Positions 21,771 through 30,139 are shown, counted from the stretch's first letter. The stretch is 64,000 nt of DNA from Bacillaceae bacterium (GCA_017656255.1 JACDOE010000001.1:685205-749204), one strand, 5' to 3'. A program made the numbers and translations. The notes: generated from the sequence alone by a model not told the origin.

Positions 21771-22661
21771 TTATTTCTTTTTCACCTGAGACATAACCTC
21801 ATCAGCAAAGTTTTCTTCTTTCTTCTCGATACCTTCACCGACTTCAAAACGCACAAACGTTGCGATTCCGGCATCTCCGTTTTCCTGAAGCACTTTTTTC
21901 ACTTTTTTATCGGGGTCTTTGACGAAGGCCTGTTCTAAGAGACAGATTTCCTCAAAGAATTTGTTCAAACGACCTTCCACCATTTTTTCCACAATGTGTT
22001 CCGGCTTTCCTTCATTTAACGCCTGTTGTTTCAAAATGTCACGCTCTTTGTCTATCTCAGCCTGATCAACCTGATCCCGGGTCACGTATTGCGGTCTTGC
22101 TGCTGCAACATGCATCGCCATGTCTCTGGCCAGCTGTTCGTCGTTACTGTTTTCTACAACAACGACGACGCCGATGCGCCCACCCATGTGCAGATACTCA
22201 CCAAAGCTGTCGCTGTCGGTTTTCTCTACAACTGCCAGACGGCGCAGGGACATGTTTTCACCGATGGTGGAGATTTTTTCTTTTAAAACTTCTTCCAGGG
22301 ACTTACCTTCACCTTTAAAGGTTTTGGCAAGGGCATCTTCAACGGAATCAGCGTTTTGTTCCAGAACATGAACCGCCACATCTTTGACGAAATCCTGGAA
22401 TTCACTGTTTTTGGCAACAAAGTCTGTTTCACAGTTAACTTCGACGATGGAGGCTTTGTTCCCTTCCGTATGTATTGCCGTCAAGCCTTCAGCCGCAACC
22501 CGGTCCGCTTTTTTGGAAGCTTTGGCAATGCCTTTTTCCCGCAGGATTTCAACCGCTTTTTCCATATCTCCATCCGCTTCAACGAGGGCTTTTTTACAAT
22601 CCATCATCCCCGCACCGGTTTTTTCTCTTAATTCTTTAACCATACTTGCAGTGATCGCCAT
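21771..22661 (-). CDS. tsf: Translation elongation factor Ts
   Basis: Nucleotide exchange factor for EF-Tu. The 296-residue protein has the N-terminal UBA-like module and signature ([28 protein letters not shown]), [32 protein letters not shown], and two dimerisation/core repeats. I chose ATG 22661 (MAITASMV) behind AAAGGAGGA; a TTG two codons upstream is less likely. It is separated from rpsB by a terminator-like hairpin. Confidence 0.97.
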   Translation of the reverse strand: MAITASMVKELREKTGAGMMDCKKALVEADGDMEKAVEILREKGIAKASKKADRVAAEGLTAIHTEGNKASIVEVNCETDFVAKNSEFQDFVKDVAVHVLEQNADSVEDALAKTFKGEGKSLEEVLKEKISTIGENMSLRRLAVVEKTDSDSFGEYLHMGGRIGVVVVVENSNDEQLARDMAMHVAAARPQYVTRDQVDQAEIDKERDILKQQALNEGKPEHIVEKMVEGRLNKFFEEICLLEQAFVKDPDKKVKKVLQENGDAGIATFVRFEVGEGIEKKEENFADEVMSQVKKK

Positions 22662-22727
22662 AAACAAATCCTCCTTTACCTTTATCGTCTTTCCATCATT
22701 GTTCCCATGAACAAGGTTCGGTTATTA

Positions 22728-22777
22728 CATAAAAAAAGGGTGGTAAGGGCTATCGTTACCCTTCAGGCCACCCTTCC
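22728..22777 (-). terminator. Terminator/attenuator between rpsB and tsf
   Basis: A stem of AAGGGTGG/CCACCCTT (22768-22775 with 22736-22743) encloses a second stem AAGGG/CCCTT (22745-22749, 22759-22763) and is followed by seven T on the minus strand. It begins 8 bp after the rpsB stop codon. It probably sets the ratio of S2 to EF-Ts. Confidence 0.85.
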
Positions 22778-22782
22778 GTTTC

Positions 22783-23577
22783 TTACACTTCTGCGGTTTC
22801 TTCAGTTTCTGCGGATGCGTTTTCGTCCGTTGCCTCTTCCTTCACCTGTTCGGTTTCACCCTGTTCTTCGGAAGCAGGGGTTTCGGCATGTTGTTCACCC
22901 TGATTACCTTCCAGGACAGCTTCTGCCATTTTGGATGTCAACAGCTTCACGGCACGAATCGCATCATCATTTCCGGGAATGACATAATCGATCTCATCCG
23001 GATCACAGTTGGTATCAACAATTGCCACAATCGGAATACCCAGCTTGCGCGCTTCCGCAACCGCGATTCTTTCTTTGCGCGGATCGATGACAAAAAGGGC
23101 ATCCGGTAGTTCCGTCATGTTCTTGATACCGCCTAGGAATTTCTCAAGGCGTTCTTTCTCCTTACGAAGAAGGATGACTTCTTTCTTGGGCAATACATCA
23201 AATGTACCGTCTTCTTCCATGCGCCCGAGATCATGCAAACGCTGGATACGCTTTTTGATGGTTTCAAAGTTGGTCAGCGTACCCCCGAGCCAGCGCTGGT
23301 TCACATAGTACATGCCACAGCGCTCTGCTTCTTCCTTCACAGAATCCTGAGCCTGTTTTTTTGTTCCGACAAACAGAATTTTCCCACCGGAAGCAGCCAG
23401 TTCACGAACGAAATTGTAAGCGACTTCCACTTTCTTAACCGTTTTTTGCAGGTCAATAATGTAAATGCCGTTACGTTCCGTGAAAATATAGCGGGCCATT
23501 TTCGGGTTCCAGCGACGTGTCTGGTGACCGAAGTGTACCCCCGCTTCCAGTAATTGTTTCATTGAAATAACTGCCAC
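22783..23577 (-). CDS. rpsB: 30S ribosomal protein S2
   Basis: Small-subunit protein at the head-body junction. The family core is clear: [20 protein letters not shown], then [42 protein letters not shown] and [22 protein letters not shown] chose GTG 23577 because GGAGGT lies 6 bases upstream and homologues start at VISMKQLL. The C-terminus (about residues 228-264) is a Glu-rich tail. It has its own promoter and a leader of about 158 nt. Confidence 0.97.
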   Translation of the reverse strand: MAVISMKQLLEAGVHFGHQTRRWNPKMARYIFTERNGIYIIDLQKTVKKVEVAYNFVRELAASGGKILFVGTKKQAQDSVKEEAERCGMYYVNQRWLGGTLTNFETIKKRIQRLHDLGRMEEDGTFDVLPKKEVILLRKEKERLEKFLGGIKNMTELPDALFVIDPRKERIAVAEARKLGIPIVAIVDTNCDPDEIDYVIPGNDDAIRAVKLLTSKMAEAVLEGNQGEQHAETPASEEQGETEQVKEEATDENASAETEETAEV

Positions 23578-23735
23578 AACAATACCTCCTATGGTTTTCT
23601 TTTCCTCCGCTTTTGTCATATTCAGATAAGACTGCCGGTTCAGAGGTTTGCATCCGCCAATGGATCCAAACATGCCTGTGAGAACAGGAGCAGCACCTTC
23701 ATCTGAATCGAAAAGCGTGTGTTATTTTTACACCG
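23578..23735 (-). promoter_or_regulatory. rpsB 5' leader, candidate S2-responsive RNA
   Basis: The 158-nt untranslated leader contains a 9-bp stem with one mismatch (GTTTGgATCC with GGATgCAAAC, 6-nt loop) and other short pairings. Long S2 leaders that control rpsB are known in several bacterial groups. Here function is inferred only from length and position. A minus-strand frame open through part of it has no ribosome binding site. Confidence 0.4.
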
Positions 23736-23741
23736 TTCAAT

Positions 23742-23770
23742 AATATACCATAGTTAAAGGGGGAAAGCAA
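23742..23770 (-). promoter_or_regulatory. Sigma-A-type promoter of rpsB
   Basis: Minus-strand -35 TTGCTT (23765-23770) and -10 TATATT (23742-23747) are separated by 17 bp. It lies back to back with the candidate ispG promoter. Confidence 0.8.
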
Positions 23771-23779
23771 CAACGCTTA

Positions 23780-23826
23780 TTGATTTTTCATGATTCTTTC
23801 CAGTAAACTAAGAATGTAATCATTCT
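23780..23826 (+). promoter_or_regulatory. Candidate ispG promoter with a dyad at the start site
   Basis: Plus-strand TTGATT (23780-23785), 18 bp, then TAAACT (23804-23809). A perfect dyad AGAATG-TAAT-CATTCT (23811-23826) covers the expected start site. From 23827 to the ispG ATG I see only a ribosome binding site (AGAAGGGAGC) just upstream of the ATG. Confidence 0.45.
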
Positions 23827-23924
23827 CGTGAAAGTGACACGGTTATCATAGCACTCATCATAACATGATCAGCGGACATGATTGAACCGTTACATATTCT
23901 ATCTATCAGAAGGGAGCACGATTC

Positions 23925-25025
23925 ATGTATCATCGCACGCAAACCCGGCCGGTAAAAGTGGGAGACATCACCATCGGCGGTAATGACCAGGTGGTCATTC
24001 AGAGCATGACGACCACAAAAACAGCAGATGTCAAAAGTACAGTTGAACAAATCCACCGGCTTGAGGAAGCCGGTTGTCAGATCGTGCGGGTTACCGTCAA
24101 TACTCCCGAAGCCGCAGACGCGATAAAAGAGATCAAGAAGGAAATCTCGATTCCGCTCGTAGCTGACATTCATTTTAATTATAAACTGGCTCTCAAAGCG
24201 GTGGAAAACGGGATCGACAAGGTCCGGATAAATCCCGGCAATATCGGAAAAAGAGAGAAAGTAGAAGCCGTGGTCAAGGCCTGTAAGGAACGGGGAATTC
24301 CAATCCGCATCGGTGTGAATGCCGGATCCCTGGAAAAACATCTGCTCGACAAATACAAATACCCGACGGCGGAAGCGATGGTGGAAAGCGCCCTCTACCA
24401 TATCCGGATTCTGGAGGATCTGGATTTTGAGGACATCGTGGTCTCTCTCAAGGCGTCCGATGTGCCACTGGCGATTGAAGCCTACCAAAAGGCGGCCAAA
24501 GCGTTTCATTACCCCCTGCACCTGGGAATCACGGAAGCAGGGACGCTTTTTTCCGGAACGATTAAAAGTGCGGCAGGACTGGGCGCTTTGTTATCGATGG
24601 GCATCGGGTCCACGATCCGCATTTCCTTGAGTGCGGATCCGGTTGAGGAAGTCAAGGTGGCCCGGGAACTGCTCAAAACATTCGGGCTGGCTGCCAACGC
24701 AGCTACGCTGATCTCATGCCCCACCTGCGGCCGGATTGAGATTGACCTTTTTTCTATCGCCAATGAAATTGAAGATTATATTTCAAAGATTAAAGCACCG
24801 ATTAAAGTGGCGGTCCTCGGTTGTGCCGTCAACGGACCCGGTGAAGCAAGGGAAGCAGATATCGGCATCGCCGGGGCAAGAGGAGAAGGCCTTCTCTTCC
24901 GTCATGGCGAGATGATCCGCAAAATTCCGGAAGAGCATATGGTAGAAGAATTAAAAAAAGAAATCGACGCGATTGCGGAAACCTATGCCCGAACCGGAAC
25001 CATCCCCGGACGGGAACACGAATAA
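23925..25025 (+). CDS. ispG: 4-hydroxy-3-methylbut-2-en-1-yl diphosphate synthase (MEP pathway)
   Basis: Iron-sulfur enzyme of the penultimate MEP step, converting MEcPP to HMBPP. The 366-residue protein has the TIM-barrel half ([42 protein letters not shown]) and the cluster-binding C-terminal half with Cys265, Cys268 (SCPTCGR), Cys300 ([10 protein letters not shown]) and Glu307. These three Cys plus one Glu match the known [4Fe-4S] ligands. It is the only plus-strand gene here, between the rpsB promoter and the end of the fla/che operon. Codon use looks like that of its neighbours by eye, with no sign of recent transfer. Confidence 0.97.
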   Translation: MYHRTQTRPVKVGDITIGGNDQVVIQSMTTTKTADVKSTVEQIHRLEEAGCQIVRVTVNTPEAADAIKEIKKEISIPLVADIHFNYKLALKAVENGIDKVRINPGNIGKREKVEAVVKACKERGIPIRIGVNAGSLEKHLLDKYKYPTAEAMVESALYHIRILEDLDFEDIVVSLKASDVPLAIEAYQKAAKAFHYPLHLGITEAGTLFSGTIKSAAGLGALLSMGIGSTIRISLSADPVEEVKVARELLKTFGLAANAATLISCPTCGRIEIDLFSIANEIEDYISKIKAPIKVAVLGCAVNGPGEAREADIGIAGARGEGLLFRHGEMIRKIPEEHMVEELKKEIDAIAETYARTGTIPGREHE

Positions 25026-25085
25026 AAAATGAGCTTTTGTTCTGTCCCCGAATCCTTTTTCCTGTACGGCAGAACAAAAGCTCAT
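25023..25085. terminator. Convergent terminator of ispG and the fla/che operon
   Basis: A perfect 16-bp inverted repeat (25029-25044 with 25070-25085) with a 25-nt loop. On the minus strand it is followed by a run of six T (strong, ends the fla/che operon); on the plus strand the T-tract is weaker (ATTCCATTTT). The ispG stop codon is 3 bp before the stem, and the stop codon of the last fla/che gene lies inside it. Confidence 0.9.
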
Positions 25086-25549
25086 TCCATTTTAGCCAGC
25101 TGCAGGATAAACTGCACTTCCCCTTTTCCTGAACCGACCGCTTTCGCAATTTCATCAATCGTCAAGCCATTCTGGTGTAATTCAAAAATCCGTTGATACC
25201 TTTTTTTTAGAGCTAGTGCGTCCTCCTGTGATTGAGGTTCAGCAGCTGTTTCATGTGATTGTCGAGGTATTGCTTTCTCACTTGATAACGACCCCTGCTT
25301 CCCGTCATTGAACGCTTGTTCCAGCTCTTTTATACGAAGCTCCAGTTGTTCCACTTTCTTTTGCCATTTCTGCTCCGACTCCGAGACCGCCTGCAATAGA
25401 AGTTCATTTTGTTCTGTCATTTCTTTAACAAATTGATCCAGCGTTTTTTCAAGGTCCCCGGATAACGGGATGGGGCCGTTTTTTTGACGCATGAAAAGAT
25501 AGACGCCGGCCAACACGATGAGAATCAACGCTGCGATGCCGTAGTACAT
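25082..25549 (-). CDS. swrB: SwrB-like membrane-anchored motility protein (DUF6115-type)
   Basis: SwrB in B. subtilis promotes assembly or activity of the flagellar export apparatus and is the last gene of its fla/che operon. This 155-residue protein has the same place and architecture: an N-terminal TM helix (about 2-20, ALILIVLAGVYLF), a coiled coil (about 35-85), a Ser/Gln-rich linker, and a C-terminal helix-turn-helix-like segment (HQNGLTIDEIAKAVGSGKGE). ATG follows GGGAGGGAT. Assignment rests on position and architecture; overall sequence similarity in this family is low. Confidence 0.75.
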   Translation of the reverse strand: MYYGIAALILIVLAGVYLFMRQKNGPIPLSGDLEKTLDQFVKEMTEQNELLLQAVSESEQKWQKKVEQLELRIKELEQAFNDGKQGSLSSEKAIPRQSHETAAEPQSQEDALALKKRYQRIFELHQNGLTIDEIAKAVGSGKGEVQFILQLAKME

Positions 25550-25564
25550 ACGATCCCTCCCCGT

Positions 25565-25873
25565 CTAGAGTGAAATATCAAGATGATGACCTTTATAAGG
25601 ATGATTCGCCTGTTTCAAGTTCCCGGTCTTTTTCTTCCGTTCCTTTTGTGAGGAATCTTGTCCATCCCCGCGTGAATCCCGGTCACGGATCATACCTTTT
25701 TCTGTTTGCTCGGATGAAGTGGTTTTTTTTCGTTCAAGTTGCTGCTCTGTTTTAAGTTGCGCCGAGATATGCTGCTGGTCCTGGTACGGACGCTGGTGCA
25801 TCTGTTCCTGAATGCGTGCAGCATCCTGTACCCTGGGAATGGCAACCTGCAGTTCAACCGTTTTCAAACTCAT
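25565..25873 (-). CDS. Small hydrophilic protein of unknown function
   Basis: I do not recognise an established function. The 102 residues are very hydrophilic, rich in Lys, Gln, Arg and Ser, with no TM segment or cysteine. The N-terminus (TVELQVAIPRVQDAARIQEQ) looks ordered and amphipathic, the middle is low-complexity, and the C-terminus ends with HPYKGHHLDISL. From memory, a similar ending occurs in uncharacterised proteins next to swrB in other Bacillales. A good ribosome binding site (AAAAGGAGAGG) and tight spacing in the operon support it being a real gene. Confidence 0.8.
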   Translation of the reverse strand: MSLKTVELQVAIPRVQDAARIQEQMHQRPYQDQQHISAQLKTEQQLERKKTTSSEQTEKGMIRDRDSRGDGQDSSQKERKKKTGNLKQANHPYKGHHLDISL

Positions 25874-25899
25874 CCGGCACCTCTCCTTTTACACATGGC

Positions 25900-27318
25900 T
25901 TACCGCATGGGGTGCGCCACGATCTCACCTTTTTCAAGGACAAAATAAATACGTTGATAATTCTCCTTGATGAAGCGAATCTGATTCCCAAATACCAGTT
26001 TAGTCCCCGGGTAAATGTTAGACAGGGCTTCCACTCTGGAATACGTTATATTTTCCAGTTCCAGTACGATCTCATCTTTGCGGGCAGTTAATTCCAGCAC
26101 TTTCTTCTCCAGTGTCATTTTGGCATTGGTTAATTGAATCTGCATTTTCTTTTTATCCGGAGGAAGAGACCCGTTCGTTGCCAGCATTTTATCAAACAGT
26201 TTAAGCGCTTGATCGGTTTTGCTCAGTTGTTCTTCCGCCTGTTTCAATTCACTCGAAATTGAATCCATCTCTTCTCTCAATTCCGGTTTGGCTCCAACCT
26301 CAATGGACGTTGCCGTATTCATCATGTTACCGATGGTCACGGCCTTTACTTTTTCTCCGGCCTGAACCACACCACCGACAATCAAGCCCTTGCTGCCTTC
26401 ACACTCAACGTTCCGTCCGGCTTTTACGTGGCTGTGCATGATGGATTGCGATACGATGATATCCCTGCCGGTGATAACGTTTGCATTCTGAATGTAACTG
26501 GATTTGACATCGAGGCCGGCCCGAATGTATCCCTTGTTCTGGGCTGCGATCCCGGCCGTCACTTCCACACTGCCATTGACATCAACCTCTGCACCCTCAA
26601 TACCGCCGTAAACACGGAGATCCCCTTCCGCTCTGACTTTGAATCCGGCGAGTATATTGCCGCGAACGACAACAGTTCCGACAAAATCGATGTTACCGAT
26701 TCCAAAATCGACATCACCGTTCACCTCATAAACGGGAAAAACATTTAACTTCTCCCCGTCCGTCAGACTGACCTGCCCGTCGATCGCGGCAAAGACCGCA
26801 TCTTTTTCTTTATCCAGTACCACGTTTTTCCCAAGTTTCCAGGGCTTTTCTTTTCCCGGCCTGGCTTTGATGGGTTCCCCCGTGACCCGAAAACCGTTTT
26901 CTCCCTTTGTCGGAGAAATTCTTCGGGCCAGCAGTTCCCCTTTTTTAATATTATCGACATTTTTGATTTCACGAAAATCAACTTTTCCTTTTTCATCACC
27001 CTTTTCCGGGCTGCGATCGTTTTGTTCGAAGGCATATTCAATGTATCCATCTTTTCCATTCTCCGCCGGTTTTCCCCGTGCAATTTCCAGAGGAACGCCC
27101 GCATAATTCAAGGGATTTTGCACAAGATGATGAACTTGATCCTCGATAATACCATAGATTACTTTCTTTGACTTCAGCCAGTTCGTCACGTGATCAGCAG
27201 AAAGTGTGACATTTTCTTCATCTGATAGAACTGATACAAATGCTTTGCTCCCATCATCCGAGATTTTAAGCTCGAGCATTTCATCCAGATTAAGCTCATT
27301 CCCACTTTGTTGTTGCAT
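25900..27318 (-). CDS. FapA/DUF342 family polymer-forming-like protein
   Basis: The 472-residue protein has an N-terminal domain, a central beta-helix region rich in short Gly/Val repeats (VNGDVDFGIGNIDFVGTVVV; GNILAGFKVRAEGDLRVYGG and following, about 200-340), and a C-terminal coiled coil (about 350-430). This is the layout of the DUF342/FapA family, whose biochemical role is unknown; the Vibrio relative FapA was linked to glucose-dependent signalling. It lies between sigD and the small hydrophilic gene, in the same operon. ATG follows GGGAGGGAG. There is no signal peptide, so it is probably cytoplasmic. Confidence 0.85.
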   Translation of the reverse strand: MQQQSGNELNLDEMLELKISDDGSKAFVSVLSDEENVTLSADHVTNWLKSKKVIYGIIEDQVHHLVQNPLNYAGVPLEIARGKPAENGKDGYIEYAFEQNDRSPEKGDEKGKVDFREIKNVDNIKKGELLARRISPTKGENGFRVTGEPIKARPGKEKPWKLGKNVVLDKEKDAVFAAIDGQVSLTDGEKLNVFPVYEVNGDVDFGIGNIDFVGTVVVRGNILAGFKVRAEGDLRVYGGIEGAEVDVNGSVEVTAGIAAQNKGYIRAGLDVKSSYIQNANVITGRDIIVSQSIMHSHVKAGRNVECEGSKGLIVGGVVQAGEKVKAVTIGNMMNTATSIEVGAKPELREEMDSISSELKQAEEQLSKTDQALKLFDKMLATNGSLPPDKKKMQIQLTNAKMTLEKKVLELTARKDEIVLELENITYSRVEALSNIYPGTKLVFGNQIRFIKENYQRIYFVLEKGEIVAHPMR

Positions 27319-27344
27319 GGATGACTCCCTCCCGGGTAAAAGAC

Positions 27345-28121
27345 TTAATAGATATATTTCTTCATTCGTCCCAGTGATCCTCTTAATCTGTAAATCGCTT
27401 TGGAATGTAACTGAGAGATTCTCGAAGTTGAAAGCCCCATAATTTCAGCAATTTCCGTCATACTGAGATCTTCATAGTAACAGAGCGAAATCACGGTTCT
27501 TTCTTTTTCAGGCAGTCGATCAATGACTTCCACCAGTAAATCTTTAAGCTGTGATTTTTCTATTTTTTCTTCGGGATTATCGGCTGTTTCATCTACAATC
27601 AACGAGTGGCGGGCGCTCTTTTGGTCCTCTTCATCATAGACCGGCTCATCCAGGGAAATCATCGAAGAAGTGATCGCGGTTTCCTGAATCACCTGGTGTA
27701 AGTCTTCCTCGGACATCCCCAGATATTCACTGACTTCACGATCAGTGACGGATCGTTTCAGTTCCTGTTCCAGGTTATGATAGGCTTCCTCGATTTTTTT
27801 GGATTTGTCCCGGACCGATCGGGGGATCCAGTCAGCTTTACGCAGCCCGTCGATCATGGCGCCCTTAATCCGCCACATGGCATAGGTTTCAAATTTAAGG
27901 CCCCGTTTGTAATCGAATTTCTGTAACGCATCCATCAGTCCCATTCTTCCATAGCTGATGAGATCATCCCGGTCCACCATCGACGGCAGACTGACCGACA
28001 GGCGATTGGCCACATAATTGACCAGCGGAAGATATTGTTTGAGTAATTCTTCTTCAATTTGCTCGTTTCCATCTTCGCGCCATTTTTTCCATTTTACCAC
28101 AATTTCTTCATCTGGAGCCAT
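27345..28121 (-). CDS. sigD: RNA polymerase sigma factor SigD (FliA family)
   Basis: Directs transcription of late flagellar, chemotaxis and autolysin genes. The 258 residues include region 2 (YLPLVNYVANRLSVSLPSMV; DLISYGRMGLMDALQKFDY; FETYAMWRIKGAMIDGLRKA), region 3 (WIPRSVRDK; REVSEYLGMSEEDL) and region 4 with the HTH (YYEDLSMTEIAEIMGLSTSR, ISQLHSKA). Its place near the 3' end of the fla/che operon matches B. subtilis, where distance from the promoter limits SigD level. The anti-sigma factor FlgM is not in the window. Confidence 0.97.
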   Translation of the reverse strand: MAPDEEIVVKWKKWREDGNEQIEEELLKQYLPLVNYVANRLSVSLPSMVDRDDLISYGRMGLMDALQKFDYKRGLKFETYAMWRIKGAMIDGLRKADWIPRSVRDKSKKIEEAYHNLEQELKRSVTDREVSEYLGMSEEDLHQVIQETAITSSMISLDEPVYDEEDQKSARHSLIVDETADNPEEKIEKSQLKDLLVEVIDRLPEKERTVISLCYYEDLSMTEIAEIMGLSTSRISQLHSKAIYRLRGSLGRMKKYIY

Positions 28122-28137
28122 CCGCTTTCACCGCCTT

Positions 28138-28554
28138 CTAATCATCAGATAAATGCCCCAGTACCTTTGCAACCTTTTCTGGATCTATTTTTTCAGGTCC
28201 AGAAGCAGATTGAGCCGCCGGATTAAACGGTTGGAAATCTTCCTGATTACTGTTTGTTCCATGTTCGAGATCGTCCGGCGTTGAGAGATCAATATGCCTG
28301 CCTTTGTCTGTGTCTCCCTTCTTCTCTACTTCTGAGTTCTTCACGGAGGTTTCATCCGTACCGGATGACAGAGAGACACCGGACATAACCTGCTGAAAAA
28401 TCCATTGAACCGGAAACATCAAAAGAAAGAATAAGACAAAACCGATGATGCCGCGAAACAGAGACGTGATCCAGGTATTGAAACCCAGTGATATAAGAAA
28501 TGAAACGATAAATACGGAAAGCGCAACAGACAGACTTACTTTTACCTGTGACAT
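28138..28554 (-). CDS. Two-TM membrane protein of unknown function
   Basis: A 138-residue protein with two predicted TM helices (about 6-27 and 34-56) and a long polar, probably disordered C-terminal tail (60-138) ending with DPEKVAKVLGHLSDD after the segment FQPFNPA. I do not recognise a named family; from memory, similarly built proteins occur between cheD and sigD in other Bacillales. I chose ATG 28554 (MSQVKVSL) behind GGAAGTG; a GTG two codons upstream is possible. It is tightly packed between cheD and sigD. Confidence 0.75.
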   Translation of the reverse strand: MSQVKVSLSVALSVFIVSFLISLGFNTWITSLFRGIIGFVLFFLLMFPVQWIFQQVMSGVSLSSGTDETSVKNSEVEKKGDTDKGRHIDLSTPDDLEHGTNSNQEDFQPFNPAAQSASGPEKIDPEKVAKVLGHLSDD

Positions 28555-28556
28555 AT

Positions 28557-29042
28557 TCACACTTCCTTGACTCCCTTGCTCACGGTCTTGATCATCAGAA
28601 TGCCGGTTTCTGCATCCATTTCAATGGTTCTTCCATAATTGCCACCGGTGTCTTCGGCAACCAGCCTGATTTTCAGTTGTTCCAGAACAGATTTACACGC
28701 TTCCACATTCCGCTGACCGATTCTCATCGCATCACCGCCCGTTGAAAATGAAAACATTTGAGCTCCCCCCGCCATTTTGGCCGTCAATCTGCGTCTCACG
28801 GCTCCCAGTTTCTCCATTTTCTCAAGCAAAAGCGGAATGGCGGTGTCTGCAAACTTGGCAGGATTGGTTTTATCCCGGGCGATTTCCGATGAAGGTAACA
28901 TCACATGAGCCATCCCAGCCACTTTAATCATCGAATCGTATAACACAACTCCCACACAGGATCCCAGCCCGGTGGTACGAATTTTATCCGGAGACACTGC
29001 TACATTTAAATCAGCCATACCAACTTTAACGATTTTGCTCAT
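28557..29042 (-). CDS. cheD: Chemoreceptor glutamine deamidase CheD
   Basis: Deamidates receptor glutamines and activates the CheC phosphatase. The 161 residues contain the Cys in TTGLGSCVGVVLYDS, the His in GMAHVMLPSSEIA, and the segment FSTGGDAMRIGQRNVEAC expected of the papain-like CheD fold. It overlaps cheC by 4 bp. CheD and CheC together form the adaptation system typical of B. subtilis and missing in enteric bacteria. Confidence 0.96.
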   Translation of the reverse strand: MSKIVKVGMADLNVAVSPDKIRTTGLGSCVGVVLYDSMIKVAGMAHVMLPSSEIARDKTNPAKFADTAIPLLLEKMEKLGAVRRRLTAKMAGGAQMFSFSTGGDAMRIGQRNVEACKSVLEQLKIRLVAEDTGGNYGRTIEMDAETGILMIKTVSKGVKEV

Positions 29043-29659
29043 AGCTGAACTCCCAGTGCAGAAAATAACTTTTCAAACGAGTCAGGATCCGGTAACAAAA
29101 AGAAGTGTCCGGTCACTTCCTCTTCCAGACCGAAAAAAGAAGTGTCGATCATCAGGGCATAGTCTCCGGATTGACTGATTTCTACCAGTCCGTAACTGAG
29201 AATGGCCCCCGCCATGTCAATCGCAATGGCCGGAACGGAAGGCTGCATGTTTAAACCGGTCAGGTCAGCCATCGATGAAAGATAGGAGCCTGATAGAATA
29301 TTGCCCACTTCATTCAGGGCGGAAATTTCCATGTCCGAAAACACGTCGTCCGGTTCGGATTGAACGCCTGTCATTTGTTTGACCAGATTCCTGGCCGATT
29401 GTTCATTAAGTACAAAAAACATATATCCCGGAACATCCCCAAGAATTCGCAAAAACACAGCGACGACCAGAGCATCTGCTCCGCCAACTTCACCGGCAAT
29501 CTCCGTGATTGGCAGAACAGATACCTGTGGCACTTTCATATCAATCTCTTTATTAATTAGCTGGGACAGGGCGGTAGCCGCGTTTCCTGCTCCGATGTTA
29601 CCCACTTCTTTTAGGACATCAAATTGAAAATCATCAAATTCCTTCGGGTTGGTCGTCAT
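29039..29659 (-). CDS. cheC: CheY-P phosphatase CheC
   Basis: Dephosphorylates CheY-P and binds CheD. The 206 residues show two copies of the active-site helix with the Glu-x-x-Asn pattern, DVLKEVGNIGAGNAATAL (near residues 14-31) and MEISALNEVGNILSGSYLSS (about 109-128). ATG overlaps its upstream spacing with cheW by only 3 bp. FliY in the same operon carries related helices. Confidence 0.96.
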   Translation of the reverse strand: MTTNPKEFDDFQFDVLKEVGNIGAGNAATALSQLINKEIDMKVPQVSVLPITEIAGEVGGADALVVAVFLRILGDVPGYMFFVLNEQSARNLVKQMTGVQSEPDDVFSDMEISALNEVGNILSGSYLSSMADLTGLNMQPSVPAIAIDMAGAILSYGLVEISQSGDYALMIDTSFFGLEEEVTGHFFLLPDPDSFEKLFSALGVQL

Positions 29660-29662
29660 GAT

Positions 29663-30139
29663 CTATCCCTCAAGCTGTTCAAGTTGTTGAATTTCTTCCA
29701 TGCTCAATACTTTATTTAAATTAAGCAAGATCAACAGACGGTTTTCCATTTTGGCGACACCCCGCAGGTATTCGGCTTTTACGCCTCCTACGACTTCCGG
29801 AGGCGGCTCAATGGCGTTAACCGGGATATCAATCACGTCGTTAGCGGCATCGACAATCAAACCGACTTCAATATCTCCAACATTGACGATAATCACCCGG
29901 GTTTCTTCGGTGTATTCAGTCTCCGGCAGGTTGAAGCGACTGGCCAGATCAATAATAGGCGTCACGACGCCCCGTAAGTTAATCACCCCTTTGACAAAAG
30001 GCGGTGTTTTAGGGACACGGGTGATGGTTTCCAGGCGCTCAATCGATTTGACCTGCTCCACTTCCACCCCGTATTCTTCATTCTGCAGACGAAATACAAT
30101 CGCCTTGATTTCATCGACAACGGCTTCATTTTCCAGCAT
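29663..30139 (-). CDS. cheW: Chemotaxis coupling protein CheW
   Basis: SH3-like scaffold that links receptors to CheA. The 158-residue protein carries the family core RLQNEEYGVEVEQVKSIE, FVKGVINLRGVVTPIIDLAS and VIIVNVGDIEVGLIVDAANDV. ATG follows AAGGAGGGA; it lies 12 bp after cheA. Confidence 0.97.
   Translation of the reverse strand: MLENEAVVDEIKAIVFRLQNEEYGVEVEQVKSIERLETITRVPKTPPFVKGVINLRGVVTPIIDLASRFNLPETEYTEETRVIIVNVGDIEVGLIVDAANDVIDIPVNAIEPPPEVVGGVKAEYLRGVAKMENRLLILLNLNKVLSMEEIQQLEQLEG

Noticed and set aside
23578-23673. N-terminal extension of S2 in frame with rpsB
   Set aside because: Homologues begin at [11 protein letters not shown] and a strong GGAGGT site precedes the GTG at 23577; the upstream part is leader.
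23820-24521. 233-codon open frame on the minus strand over ispG
   Set aside because: Complementary to the well-supported ispG coding sequence; Phe/His/Asp-rich composition typical of an antisense shadow.
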